This document shows positions 1 through 8,533 of a stretch of DNA of 64,000 bases, piece by piece. Source of the stretch: Orrella sp037026685. GTDB lineage: Bacteria; Pseudomonadota; Gammaproteobacteria; Burkholderiales; Burkholderiaceae_B. The notes under the pieces are model-generated. The model ran no database searches and was not told the origin of the DNA. It saw only the letters and a list, made by a program, of their open reading frames with translations. Within the stretch, counting starts at the first letter, position 1. Each line of letters begins with the position of its first letter. The DNA lies in assembly GCF_037026685.1 (NCBI RefSeq), contig NZ_JBANET010000022.1:1-64000 (forward strand), written 5' to 3'. The position numbers and the translations under genes are program-made.

Positions 1-369
1 AGCCGCGCGCGCCGCCTCCTGCGCGGCCTGCTGCGCGGCAATGGCGTTGGCCGTGCGGTTCAGGTTGGCGATCGAGCGCGAGAGCTGCTCGCGCGCCTGG
101 GCCTGCTGGCGCGCCGAAGTGGGCAGGGCCGCCCCAGGCACGGGCGCGCGCTGGGCGGCGCGGGCCTGGCCGCCCGCACTGGCGCCGGCGGCGAACCAGG
201 CGCCGCTCGCGGCATGGGCCGGCGCCGGCAGCAGCGCCGAAGACAGGCCGCCGGCGGCCAGCGCCGCGGCCACCGCCATGGCGGCGGGCGTCAGGCGCAC
301 GCGGCGGTCACGGCGGACTCGGCTGGAGACAGGGCGGGCGGCATAGGGCTGGGTGTCGTAGCGGGACAT
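1..369 (-). CDS. Large filamentous-haemagglutinin-like exoprotein, N-terminal fragment
   Basis: Only the first 123 codons lie in the window; the gene runs off the left edge. The start is ATG at 369. The product begins with a long, basic, Arg-rich leader (about 25 residues), then an Ala/Leu hydrophobic stretch ending near PAHA, which fits an extended signal peptide of two-partner-secretion or autotransporter exoproteins. After cleavage comes an Ala/Gly/Gln-rich segment with the motif SIANLNRTANAIAAQQAAQ. From memory this resembles the start of DUF3739-type filamentous haemagglutinins found behind FecI/FecR genes. It lies 158 bp downstream of fecR on the same strand, so the sigma/FecR pair probably controls it. 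The function (adhesin or other surface protein) cannot be decided from this fragment. Confidence 0.6.
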   Translation of the reverse strand, partial: MSRYDTQPYAARPVSSRVRRDRRVRLTPAAMAVAAALAAGGLSSALLPAPAHAASGAWFAAGASAGGQARAAQRAPVPGAALPTSARQQAQAREQLSRSIANLNRTANAIAAQQAAQEAARAA

Positions 370-438
370 GACGGCATTCCGGTGAAATCGGGCATGGGTG
401 ATCGGGTGCGGCATCGCACCTGCTTTCCCAATAGACGA

Positions 439-452
439 TTCACTTTCGTGAA
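439..452. promoter_or_regulatory. Small inverted repeat upstream of the exoprotein gene
   Basis: TTCAC-N4-GTGAA lies in the 158-bp gap between fecR and the exoprotein start. On the minus strand it is followed closely by CGTC, which resembles the -10 core of many ECF-sigma promoters. It may mark the promoter used by the neighbouring sigma factor. The evidence is only positional. Confidence 0.25.
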
Positions 453-527
453 CCCGAACCGGAAGTTTTGTGATTCTTTTGTGACTGCCCGGCGCCGATC
501 CTGCGCGGACGCCGGGCGTCTTGGCGC

Positions 528-1511
528 TTAACTCAGTATCCTGACGCCGCCGGGCAGCGACCGCACCTGGGCATCGACCAGTTGCTCGATGCGCGCCAGC
601 GCCTGCTCGATATCGTCCACGCTAAAGCGCCCGCTCAGCCGCCGTCCGGCCAGGCGCTCGCCCACGACGACGATACGGCCGCTGCGATAGCGGTTCAGGT
701 CGGCCACCACCTCGGGCAAGGGGGCCTCGTCGAACACCAGCCAGCCGCGCCGCCAGGCCGACAGGCGCTCGGCGCCGACCGTCTCCACCGCCTGCACGGC
801 ACGCGTGTCGTAGGCCACCTGCTGGCCGGCGGCAAGGCGGCGCACGCCCAAGGGATGGCGCAGCTCCGCAAAGCCTTCGATGCAGCTGGCGCATGCGCGC
901 CCGCCCAGCCAGCGCACATCGACGCTGCCCGAAGAAAACACCAGCAGGCCGGGGCCGGCCTGCAACTCGATACGATGTGCCGCATCGCGCGCGCTGACGG
1001 CGGCCTCCCCGCCGATCAACGCCAGGCGCGTGTGCGCCGGGCCGGCCGTGCTGACCGACAGGCTGCTGCGTGCGCTCAAGGCCACCTGCACCTGGCCGGC
1101 CAGGTCGAACTCGCGCAACTCGCCCACGCGGGTGCTGTAATCGGCGCCCCATTCGTTCAGGGCCGGCAGCCTGCCCAGCCAGGGCAGCACGCCCACGGCG
1201 GCGGCACCAGCCGCCACGACGCCCGCGCCGCCGGCCAACAGCCAACGGCGCCTGCCGGCCTGCAAGACGCCCGCCCGCCTGGCCCGGGCCAGGCGGTGCA
1301 CCTGCAGCACCTGGCCGAGCTCGTGCCAATCGCGCTTGGCCTGCTCGAAGGCCAGCTCGTGCGCCGGGCCCATGCCCAGCCAATGCGCCAGCGCCTTGGC
1401 GTCGTCCGTGGTCGCACGGCCCGAACGGATCAGCCGTATCCACGCTCGCGCCTGGGCCTGCAGCGCCTCGTCCGGCTGCGCAACGCTGGCGGTAGTCGCA
1501 GTGCGCGTCAT
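528..1511 (-). CDS. FecR-type anti-sigma / sigma regulator
   Basis: This 327-residue protein has the FecR layout. An N-terminal cytoplasmic DUF4880-like region (about 15-75) contains an RAWIRLIRSG-type helix. One membrane segment spans about 90-113, and a periplasmic FecR beta domain covers about 125-225. The C-terminal STN-like region (about 255-325) includes LPEVVADLNRY and GRFSVDDIEQAL. Proteins of this family hold or activate a partner ECF sigma factor in response to an outer-membrane signal. The gene starts 3 bp after the sigma stop codon, so the two are co-translated. The reading frame is intact although the sigma gene upstream is not. Confidence 0.85.
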   Translation of the reverse strand: MTRTATTASVAQPDEALQAQARAWIRLIRSGRATTDDAKALAHWLGMGPAHELAFEQAKRDWHELGQVLQVHRLARARRAGVLQAGRRRWLLAGGAGVVAAGAAAVGVLPWLGRLPALNEWGADYSTRVGELREFDLAGQVQVALSARSSLSVSTAGPAHTRLALIGGEAAVSARDAAHRIELQAGPGLLVFSSGSVDVRWLGGRACASCIEGFAELRHPLGVRRLAAGQQVAYDTRAVQAVETVGAERLSAWRRGWLVFDEAPLPEVVADLNRYRSGRIVVVGERLAGRRLSGRFSVDDIEQALARIEQLVDAQVRSLPGGVRILS

Positions 1512-1514
1512 CGT

Positions 1515-2051
1515 TCAGTCCTTCATGGCCTTGGCGCACAGCTCGTGCGCCTTGCTCAGCTCGCGCTCGACCATGCGCAGCGAGATGCCGTAGCGTTCAG
1601 CCAGCTCGCGCTGCGAAACGCCGTCCATGCGCACGGCCTCGAGGATCTGGCGCTGGCGCTCGGTCAGCTTGTCCATGGCGCGCAGCGCCGCCTCGATGTT
1701 GCGGTGCGCGGACACGACCTCGGCGGTGTCCGGCGCCTCGCGCAGCGCCAGCAAGGCATCGGCCTCTTCGCCGCTGAGCAGGCGCGCCTCGCTGCGCAGC
1801 CGGTCGATGGCGATATTGGAAGCCACACGATACAGGAAGGCCTGCGGACTGCGCACCTACGCGTCCAGCGCATTGCGGTCGGCCAGGCGCACATAGGCCT
1901 CGTGCAGCGCATCGCTGGCATGGTCGGCCGACCCCAGCTTGCGCGTCAACGCGTGCTTGAGCTGGTCGTAGCGTTCGGCGAAATAGCGCCGCAGCTCGGC
2001 CAGGCCCGTATCGCCGGACAGGCGCGGGCTGCGTTCGGCCTCATCGCGCAT
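1515..2051 (-). pseudogene. ECF sigma factor (FecI-like) interrupted by in-frame TAG
   Basis: Read in one frame from ATG at 2051 this encodes about 177 residues of a FecI-like sigma-70 factor. Region 2 helices (RYFAERYDQLKHALTRKL, ALHEAYVRLAD) continue with AFLYRVASNIAIDRLR, and the region 4 helix-turn-helix is ERQRQILEAVRMDG...QRELAERYGIS. Codon 65 is TAG (1857-1859), inside region 2, between two conserved helices and with no frame change. A GTG directly after the stop could restart translation and give a 113-residue fragment, but it would lack half of region 2. The start overlaps the upstream STN gene by 11 bp and the end lies 3 bp before fecR. Either this is a true nonsense mutation or a base error. 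Confidence 0.8.
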
Positions 2052-2709
2052 GGCAGTCCCGGCCAGGCTGGGCCTGCGGCTCGATCAGCAGGGCCACGGG
2101 CTGGCCCTGGGCCGCCGGCGACAGGCCCGGCACGCTCAGCCCCTGCAAGGCTTGCCGCACGCCATCATCGCGCGCGGCATCGCCGGTGGGCGCCAGCACC
2201 ACACGGACGATGCGCTGCTGCTCGACCCAGACCCGCAAGGCCAGCCGATAGCCGCCCGGCTGCGTGGCGGGATCGGCGCACAAGGATTGGGTGATGCGCC
2301 ATTGCAGCAAGGCATGGTCGCGCCCCTGGCCGGACGGGGCGCGGCGCGCGGCCGCGGTGCCGGCGGCCGGCGCGGTGGGCACCAGCATCGCCACCCCGCC
2401 GCCGGCATGGCGCACGGCCATGCCCGAGCCCTGCACCAGCCGGCGCAGGGCTTCGACGGGCGTATACCAGCCGCGCACGGCCTGCGCCCGCCGCGCGCGC
2501 ACGCCGTCGCTGTCGTAAAGCAGCGGCAGATCGGCCACGTCCTGGAAGCTTGCCAGGGCAGCGTTCAGCGGTTGTTGCGGCATGTCGAAATAAAGGCGGC
2601 TGTGGCTGTTGGCCCCCGCGGGACCGGCCGCGACGGCGAGGAAACAGGACAACAGGCAAGCCATCGCCAGCCGGAACGGCCGTCGCACGGCCGATGCGAG
2701 CACCTTCAT
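2041..2709 (-). CDS. Secreted STN-domain (secretin/TonB short N-terminal) protein
   Basis: The protein has 222 residues with a Sec signal peptide (basic start, then MACLLSCFLAVAAGPAGA, cleavage near residue 33). An STN domain follows (about 36-90; LNAALASFQDVADLPLLYDSD, then GWYTPVEALRRLVQGSGMAV). The rest, with RLALRVWVEQQRIVRVVLAPTG, resembles a TonB C-terminal fold. STN domains normally sit at the N-terminus of TonB-dependent transducers and talk to FecR. Here the domain is a free periplasmic protein, first in a run STN, sigma, fecR, exoprotein. It may be the signal-relay part of a surface-signalling switch that lacks its own TonB receptor. The domain call is firm; the relay role is inferred. 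Confidence 0.75.
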   Translation of the reverse strand: MKVLASAVRRPFRLAMACLLSCFLAVAAGPAGANSHSRLYFDMPQQPLNAALASFQDVADLPLLYDSDGVRARRAQAVRGWYTPVEALRRLVQGSGMAVRHAGGGVAMLVPTAPAAGTAAARRAPSGQGRDHALLQWRITQSLCADPATQPGGYRLALRVWVEQQRIVRVVLAPTGDAARDDGVRQALQGLSVPGLSPAAQGQPVALLIEPQAQPGRDCHAR

Positions 2710-2882
2710 GCCTTGATGTCCCTGCCTGTGGGTCGCCTGCCGGACTGACCGGCAAGCCAGCCCCGCAATCTATCGACGGGATATTTCAGCGGCGTGACAT
2801 CCAGACACCCATTTGCGGCCGCCGGGCCGGCGCCGGCCCCCGGACACGCCGCCCGCGCGGGCGGACCTGCAGGGACCCGGCA

Positions 2883-3911
2883 CTAGCCTTCGAAGGCGGC
2901 GGCCGCGCGCCCGATGCGGTCGTTGACCGCCTCCCACTGCGGGGTGCGTGGCGGGGCCTGCACCAGGATGCGGTCATAGCCGAGCAGGTCCAGCTCGCGC
3001 AGCACGGCATAAAGCGATTGCGCATAGCGCCCGGGATCGGCCGGCACCGCGCGCACCGCCAGCCGCCCGGCCGCGGCGGGCGCCAGGCTCGGCGGCTCGT
3101 AGCAGACCAGCACGCTGCGGCCGGCCGGCAGGCCCTGTCCCTGGGCCAGCGCCTGCAGCCGGGCGGCATCCAGCACCGCCAGCGGCGTGCGCGGGGCGTA
3201 GTGCGCCTTGAGCGAGCCCGATACGCGCGGCGCAGCGGCATCGGGCGCGGACACCGGCATGCCCAGCGCCTGCGCCAGGGCCTGGGCGCCGATGTGGCCC
3301 GGACGCAGCAGCACCGGACCGACGCCGCGGTCCAGGCGGGAAAGATCGACGATGGTCGATTCGATGCCCACTTGCGCATCGCCGCCGTCCAGCACCAGCA
3401 TGCCGGCGGCCACCTGGTCGGGAAACTCGGCGCGCACGTGCGCGGCACGGGTGGGCGAGACCTGGCCGAACTTGTTGGCCGAGGGCGCGGCCACGCCGCC
3501 CTGGCCGCCCGGCTTGCCGGCCGCGAAGGCGCGCAGCAGGGCCTGGGCCACGGGATGCGAGGGGCAGCGCAGGCCGATGCTGTCCTGGCCCGCGCTGACG
3601 GTCGGATCGATATGCGGGGCGCGCGGCAGGATCAAGGTCAGCGGGCCGGGCCAGAAGGCCTGGGCCAGTTGCCGGGCCTGCGGCGGCACGGCGCCGCTCC
3701 AGTAGGCCAGGTCGGCCTCGGGCGCCACGTGCACGATCACCGGATGGTCGGCGGGCCTGCCCTTGGCGGCATAGATGCGCCGCACGGCTTGCGGCTGCTC
3801 GGCGTCGGCGCCCAGCCCGTAGACGGTCTCGGTGGGAAAGGCGACCAGTTCGCCGCGCGCCAGCGCCTGGGCGGCCTGCGCGACCTGCGCCTCGGTGGGG
3901 CCGGCGCTCAT
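2883..3911 (-). CDS. sua5: Threonylcarbamoyl-AMP synthase (Sua5/YrdC/YwlC)
   Basis: Makes threonylcarbamoyl-AMP from threonine, bicarbonate and ATP, the first step of t6A modification of ANN-decoding tRNAs. The 342-residue length matches the two-domain Sua5 form: a YrdC-like catalytic domain (about 10-200) and a smaller C-terminal Sua5 domain. Visible signatures are LVAFPTETVYGLGADA and KGRPADHPVIVHV near the N-terminus, SIGLRCPSHPVAQALL, the SANKFGQVSPT loop, and VGIESTIVDLS. It starts 19 bp after purK and is last in a purE-purK-sua5 run, an order common in betaproteobacteria. Confidence 0.95.
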   Translation of the reverse strand: MSAGPTEAQVAQAAQALARGELVAFPTETVYGLGADAEQPQAVRRIYAAKGRPADHPVIVHVAPEADLAYWSGAVPPQARQLAQAFWPGPLTLILPRAPHIDPTVSAGQDSIGLRCPSHPVAQALLRAFAAGKPGGQGGVAAPSANKFGQVSPTRAAHVRAEFPDQVAAGMLVLDGGDAQVGIESTIVDLSRLDRGVGPVLLRPGHIGAQALAQALGMPVSAPDAAAPRVSGSLKAHYAPRTPLAVLDAARLQALAQGQGLPAGRSVLVCYEPPSLAPAAAGRLAVRAVPADPGRYAQSLYAVLRELDLLGYDRILVQAPPRTPQWEAVNDRIGRAAAAFEG

Positions 3912-3930
3912 GGTCGAATCGGCCCGCCGC

Positions 3931-5115
3931 TCACAGCGCCGGATCGGGCAAACCCAGCACGCGCGCCACCTGGGCCGCGGCGGCCTGCGCCTGTGCCAGC
4001 GTGGGCGCCACGCAGGTGACGTGCCCCATCTTGCGGCCGCGCCGGGCCTGCTTCTTGCCGTACAGGTGCAGCTTGGCCGCCGGCACGGCCAGCACGCCGG
4101 CCCAGTCGGGCTCGCGCGGCGTCTGGCTGCCCGGTTCGAACCAGGCGTCGCCCAGGATGTTGAGCATCACGGCCGGCGCCAGCAGGCGCGTGCTGCCCAG
4201 CGGCAGGCCGGCCAGCACGCGGGCCTGCTGCTCGAACTGGCTGCACTGGCAGGCGTCCAGCGTGTAGTGGCCGCTGTTGTGCGGGCGCGGCGCAATCTCG
4301 TTGACCACCAGGCGGCCATCCCGCAGCACGAAGAACTCCACGCACAGCACGCCCTGGTAATCCAGGCCGCGGGCGATGTCCAGCGCCGCCTGCACGGCCT
4401 GGCGCTCGAGTTCGGGCGCCAACGCATCGCCGACCGTGGTGACGGCCAGGATGCCGTCGTGATGCACGTTGCGCGCCACGGGGAAGACCTCGGCCTGGCC
4501 GTCGGCGCCGCGCGCCAGCACGACCGAGATCTCGAAATCCAGCGGCAGCAGGGCCTCGAGCACGCAGGGCACGCCGCCGAAGCCGGCGTGCGCGGCCAGC
4601 GCCTGCTCGCGCGTGGCCACACGGGCCTGGCCCTTGCCGTCGTAGCCCAGCCGGGCCACCTTCAGGATGCCGGGAAACAGCGCATCGTCGGCGCCCTCGA
4701 TGTCGGCGCTGGCGCGGATGGGCGCATGCGGCGCCACCGCGATGCCCTGGGCGGCCACGAAGGCCTTTTCGTCGATGCGGTCCTGCACGATGGCCACGGC
4801 CTCGCCGCCAGGGCTGACGCGGCAGCGCTGCGCCAGCGAACGCAGGCTGCCCGCCGGGACGTTCTCGAACTCGGTGGTGATCACCGGGCACAGCGCCGCC
4901 AGTTCGGCCAGCCCGGCGGTGTCGTCGTAGGCGGCGCGGATGTGGCGCTCGGCCACGGCGGCCGCCGGCCCCTCGTCGGCCGGGTCCAGCACCGCGACCT
5001 GATAGCCCAGGCTTTGCGCGGCATGGCAGAACATGCGGCCCAATTGGCCGCCGCCCAGCAGCCCCAGCCAGGAACCGGGGGCAAGCGCGGAGGAAGAACG
5101 GAAGTCGGTGCTCAT
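3931..5115 (-). CDS. purK: 5-(carboxyamino)imidazole ribonucleotide synthase PurK
   Basis: An ATP-grasp enzyme that carboxylates AIR to N5-CAIR with ATP and bicarbonate in de novo purine synthesis. The product has 394 residues. The N-terminal nucleotide-binding fold shows WLGLLGGGQLGRMFCHAA. The ATP-grasp core shows GYDGKGQARV, VLEALLPLDFEISVV and the metal-binding VNEIAPRPHNSGHYT. The frame is open far upstream through purE, but ATG at 5115 matches the usual PurK start and lies 35 bp after the purE stop, so this is not a purE-purK fusion. It pairs functionally with PurE, which rearranges its product. Confidence 0.96.
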   Translation of the reverse strand: MSTDFRSSSALAPGSWLGLLGGGQLGRMFCHAAQSLGYQVAVLDPADEGPAAAVAERHIRAAYDDTAGLAELAALCPVITTEFENVPAGSLRSLAQRCRVSPGGEAVAIVQDRIDEKAFVAAQGIAVAPHAPIRASADIEGADDALFPGILKVARLGYDGKGQARVATREQALAAHAGFGGVPCVLEALLPLDFEISVVLARGADGQAEVFPVARNVHHDGILAVTTVGDALAPELERQAVQAALDIARGLDYQGVLCVEFFVLRDGRLVVNEIAPRPHNSGHYTLDACQCSQFEQQARVLAGLPLGSTRLLAPAVMLNILGDAWFEPGSQTPREPDWAGVLAVPAAKLHLYGKKQARRGRKMGHVTCVAPTLAQAQAAAAQVARVLGLPDPAL

Positions 5116-5150
5116 GCGATGGGAAACCGGAAGAAGGAAAGCGGCGCGGC

Positions 5151-5702
5151 CTATACCACGGACGGCGGCGGCGGCACGACCATGGCGCGCGCGGCCTCGG
5201 TCTGGCGCTGGCGAAAGGCCAGCAGCTTCTCGCGCAAGGCGGCGTCGGTGGTGGCCAGGTTGGCGATGACGTGCAGCGCGGCGTTGGCCGCGCCGGCCTC
5301 GCCGATGGCGAAGGTGCCCACGGGCACGCCCTTGGGCATCTGCACGATGGACAGCAGCGAATCTTCGCCGCGCAGGTAGCGCGAAGGCACGGGCACGCCG
5401 AACACGGGCACTTCGGTCAGCGCGGCCAGCATGCCCGGCAGGTGGGCGGCGCCGCCCGCGCCGGCGATGATGGCGCGCAGGCCGCGCGCGTGGGCCGCGG
5501 CGCCGTAGTCGGCCATATCCAGCGGCATGCGGTGCGCCGAGACCACGCGCGACTCGCAGGGCACGCCGAAGGATTCGAGCATGGCCACGGCATGCTTCAT
5601 GATGTCCCAATCGCTGGACGAACCCATCACCACGCCTACGACGGGCGAGGTGCTGGCGAAGGAAGCGGCTGCGGCGGGCGCGCCGGGGTCGGGAGCGGTC
5701 AT
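5151..5702 (-). CDS. purE: N5-carboxyaminoimidazole ribonucleotide mutase PurE
   Basis: Converts N5-CAIR to CAIR in purine synthesis. The 183 residues match class I PurE plus a short Ala/Pro-rich N-terminal tail of about 20 residues. Signatures are GVVMGSSSDWDIMKHA, SRVVSAHRMP (active-site His), IAGAGGAAHLPGMLAA and PVFGVPVPS. A TAAAAT sequence at 5736-5741 on the minus strand, 34 bp before the ATG, may be the -10 of the purE-purK-sua5 promoter. An identical TAAAAT lies upstream of fba (9660-9665). Confidence 0.96.
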   Translation of the reverse strand: MTAPDPGAPAAAASFASTSPVVGVVMGSSSDWDIMKHAVAMLESFGVPCESRVVSAHRMPLDMADYGAAAHARGLRAIIAGAGGAAHLPGMLAALTEVPVFGVPVPSRYLRGEDSLLSIVQMPKGVPVGTFAIGEAGAANAALHVIANLATTDAALREKLLAFRQRQTEAARAMVVPPPPSVV

Positions 5703-5915
5703 GGCGGTCAGGGCGCGGGGCGGCGAAAAACGGCCATTTTACCGCGCCGGGGCTTGCGGCGCGGATTTCCCGCCCAGGCGGCAAGAAAGCCAAACGACAG
5801 CGCAATGAACGCAACCAGCCATGCGGGCGCAATACGGCCTGCCTACCATCGCCCGCTTCGGCGGTACGGCCTTGCGCCGCCCGCGGGATCCCAAAACAAC
5901 GAAACAGGCCTGCAC

Positions 5916-7226
5916 ATGTCGCTTTTCTCCTTGCTTTTCCCCTTGGCGGTCCGCCGCGCCCTGGCTGCCCTGACCCTGCCGCTGGCCCTGGCGGCTTGCA
6001 GCAGCAGCGACGACGATCCGCCCGAGCCGCCGCCCGCGGCCGACGAGGCCGAACCGCCGCTGGCCGAGCCGCCAGCCGAGCCGCCTGTCGAACCGGCCCC
6101 GCTGCCCCATGTGGACGCGCAGCCCGGCGACCTGCTGGAAGTGCCCATCGGATCGCTGCGGCCCACCCAGGCCGCGATCGGCTACGACCAGGTCTATTAC
6201 AAGCTGGGCCGATGGCAGCCCGACATGGCGCGTCCCACCTGGGCCGCCGATCCGGCCAGCCACCTGAACTACCTGAACCGCACGCTGGGCAAGAAGTTCG
6301 ACGACTTCTGCGAGGACACCGGACAGGGCGAGCGCGCCCAGCCGTTCCAGACCCTGGACGAGGCCCTGGCCGCGCGCCTGGACGTCCCGGGCAGCTTTGC
6401 CTGCCGCGATGCGCCGGGCACCGATGCCGATGCGCTCAAGACCGTCGTGGTCGGCCCCGGCGGCGAGCTCTACCTGACCGACGGCCACCACACCTTCAGC
6501 TCGCTGTACGAGGTGCCCGACGGCGGCCCGCAGCTCAAGGTCTGGGTGAAGGTCGATGCCAACTACAGCGACGCGGCCAGCGAAGCCGAGTTCTGGCAGC
6601 GCATGATCACGCAAGGAAAGACCTGGCTGCGCGACGGCGGGAACAATCCCATCACGCCGGCCGAACTGCCCACGCGCGTGGGCATGCAACACCCCGACCG
6701 TCCGGGCGGCATGGCCGAGGACCCTTACCGCTCGCTGGTGTATTTCACCCGCGGCATCGGCTATGACAACGGCGGCCTGCCCGAATTCGCCGAATTCTAC
6801 TGGGCCGATTACCTGCGCGGGCAGACCGCGGCAGGCCATCTTCAGCCCATGAGCGCGTATGCCATGCAGGCGCCGCACCCGGTAGCCGACATCCTGGCGC
6901 AAAGCACCTTGAACAGTTCGCTGGCCCCGCGCGGCAGCGACACCAGCTATCCGGCGCTCATCCGCGATGCGGCGCTGCGCATGGCGGCGCTGGGCGATGC
7001 GGACGCGGTCAGCGCCGGGCTGACGGCCGCGCAGCTGGGCCGCATCGCGCTGGCGCCCGGCGCGCCCAACCCCAGCCCCACCAAGTCGGCCCGCGACGAA
7101 CTCGAGGACATCGCCCGCAACGACGTCAACAGCAGCGGCAATCCGCGCGGGGCGGGCAAGCTGTGGTTCGCCGTCAACTACCGCCACTGCGGCGCGCCGG
7201 CCACCGGCACCTGCTGGGGCTGGTAG
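5916..7226 (+). CDS. Lipoprotein with ParB-like nuclease-type domain (ParBc_2)
   Basis: The 436-residue product has a lipoprotein signal: ALAALTLPLALAAC gives a lipobox with Cys about residue 28. An acidic, proline-rich linker follows (repeats of EPP/AEPP, about 30-68). The main domain (about 72-430) begins GDLLEVPIGSLRPTQAAIGYDQVYY and carries LYLTDGHHTFSSLYE, the signature of the 'putative ParB-like nuclease' family. The DGHH motif is the expected catalytic site. The C-terminus ends CGAPATGTCWGW, with a possible disulfide. Start ATG 5916 is chosen because it opens the signal peptide; the frame is open further upstream. It is divergent from purE. Substrate and role are unknown; it should be an envelope-anchored protein. 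Confidence 0.75.
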   Translation: MSLFSLLFPLAVRRALAALTLPLALAACSSSDDDPPEPPPAADEAEPPLAEPPAEPPVEPAPLPHVDAQPGDLLEVPIGSLRPTQAAIGYDQVYYKLGRWQPDMARPTWAADPASHLNYLNRTLGKKFDDFCEDTGQGERAQPFQTLDEALAARLDVPGSFACRDAPGTDADALKTVVVGPGGELYLTDGHHTFSSLYEVPDGGPQLKVWVKVDANYSDAASEAEFWQRMITQGKTWLRDGGNNPITPAELPTRVGMQHPDRPGGMAEDPYRSLVYFTRGIGYDNGGLPEFAEFYWADYLRGQTAAGHLQPMSAYAMQAPHPVADILAQSTLNSSLAPRGSDTSYPALIRDAALRMAALGDADAVSAGLTAAQLGRIALAPGAPNPSPTKSARDELEDIARNDVNSSGNPRGAGKLWFAVNYRHCGAPATGTCWGW

Positions 7227-7230
7227 CGCC

Positions 7231-7458
7231 CTATTGCCGGCCGCCGTCCTTCTCTTCCAGGCGCACGCCCAGCTTCAGGGCCACCTGCCAGTGCGCCACC
7301 TTGCCATCGTGCAGGTGGCCGCGCACCGCGGTCACCTCGAACCAATCCATGTTGCGCAAGGTGCTGCGGGCGCGCTCGAGCGCGCGCCGGATGGCGTCGT
7401 CGCTGGATACGGCGGAAGAACCGACGAGTTCGATCTGCTTGTAGACATGGTCGGACAT
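7231..7458 (-). CDS. Dodecin family flavin-binding protein
   Basis: A 75-residue single-domain protein of the dodecin family: YKQIELVGSSAVSSDDAIRRAL, then RNMDWFEVTAVRGHL (Trp that stacks on flavin) and WQVALKLGVRLEE. Dodecins form hollow dodecamers that bind riboflavin, FMN or CoA and are thought to buffer flavin in the cytoplasm. Length and residue pattern are standard. The gene ends 4 bp from the convergent lipoprotein stop and stands alone between that gene and purC. Confidence 0.9.
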   Translation of the reverse strand: MSDHVYKQIELVGSSAVSSDDAIRRALERARSTLRNMDWFEVTAVRGHLHDGKVAHWQVALKLGVRLEEKDGGRQ

Positions 7459-7585
7459 GGACGTCTCCTTGCGAGTCAGGGTACGGGCCCGGCATGGGCC
7501 CGCCTGCCGTCCATTCGATCATGCCCGCCGCCGGCAGGCCGTATGCAATGGTTTCAGCGCCGCTCCAGGCGTTTCCCGCGCCCGC

Positions 7586-8467
7586 TCAGGCGGTCAGCCG
7601 CTGCAGCGCCTCGCGGTACTTGGCGGCCGTCTTCTCCAGGATGTCGCGCGGCGCGCGCGGGGCCGGCGGGGTCTTGTCCCAAGGCTGGGTTTCCAGCCAA
7701 TCACGGATGAACTGCTTGTCGAAGGACGGCGGGCTGATGCCCTCGCGATAGCCGTCCACCGGCCAGAAACGCGAGGAGTCGGGCGTCAGTACCTCGTCCA
7801 TCAGGTGCAGCGTGCCCGACTCGTCCAGGCCAAATTCGAACTTGGTGTCGGCGATGATGATGCCCTTGGTGGCCGCGTATTGCGCCGCCTCGGTGTAGAG
7901 CCGCAGCGTCACGTCGCGGATGCGCGCGGCCAGTTCGGGGCCGATCGCCTGGACCACATGTTCGAAATCGACGTTCTCGTCGTGGCTGCCGAACTCGGCC
8001 TTGGCCGCGGGCGTGAAGATCGGCTGGGGCAGCTTGCCGGCCTGTTTCAGGCCGGCGGGCAAGGGCACGCCGCAGACCGCGCCGCCGGCCTGGTAGTCCT
8101 TCCAGCCCGACCCGATGAGGTAGCCGCGCGCCACCGCCTCCACCAGGATGGGCTTGAGGCGCTTGACCACCATCGAGCGGCCGCGCACCTGCTCGCGCTC
8201 CTCGGGCGCCACCACGTCCTCGGGCGCGATGCCGGTGCTGTGGTTGGGCACGATATGCGCCAGCTTGCCAAGCCAGAACTCGGTCAGCTCGGTCAGCACC
8301 TGGCCCTTGCCGGGTATGGGATCGTCAAGGATCACGTCGAAGGCCGAGATGCGGTCCGAGGCGACGATCAACAGTTTGTCGTCGCCCACGGCGTACATGT
8401 CGCGCACCTTGCCGCGCGCCAGGAGCGGCAAGGACTGGATGCTGGATTGGTGCAGGGCGGAAGTCAC
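7586..8467 (-). CDS. purC: SAICAR synthetase PurC
   Basis: Joins CAIR and aspartate with ATP to give SAICAR in purine synthesis. The 293-residue length fits proteobacterial PurC. Signatures are LARGKVRDMYAVGDDKLLIVASDRISAFDV near the start, VEAVARGYLIGSGWKDY, IIIADTKFEFGLDESG and LTPDSSRFWP. The start codon is GTG at 8467 with a GAGG about 10 bases upstream. It lies 66 bp after fba on the same strand. Dodecin and the lipoprotein gene separate it from purE-purK. Confidence 0.95.
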   Translation of the reverse strand: MTSALHQSSIQSLPLLARGKVRDMYAVGDDKLLIVASDRISAFDVILDDPIPGKGQVLTELTEFWLGKLAHIVPNHSTGIAPEDVVAPEEREQVRGRSMVVKRLKPILVEAVARGYLIGSGWKDYQAGGAVCGVPLPAGLKQAGKLPQPIFTPAAKAEFGSHDENVDFEHVVQAIGPELAARIRDVTLRLYTEAAQYAATKGIIIADTKFEFGLDESGTLHLMDEVLTPDSSRFWPVDGYREGISPPSFDKQFIRDWLETQPWDKTPPAPRAPRDILEKTAAKYREALQRLTA

Positions 8468-8533
8468 GGAATTTGGCCTCGAAGGACTGCGGGAAAAGGG
8501 CTGCCGCGCCAGGCGCGGCAGGGCGGCCGGCCT

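Noticed and set aside
3931..5832. Apparent purE-purK fusion because the purK frame stays open upstream
   Set aside because: PurE is translated in a different frame with all its motifs intact and its own stop; purK starts normally at 5115.
7479..7496. GGGCCC-rich palindrome near 7.48 kb between dodecin and purC
   Set aside because: Short GC palindromes are frequent in this base composition, and no T-run or matching copy supports a role.
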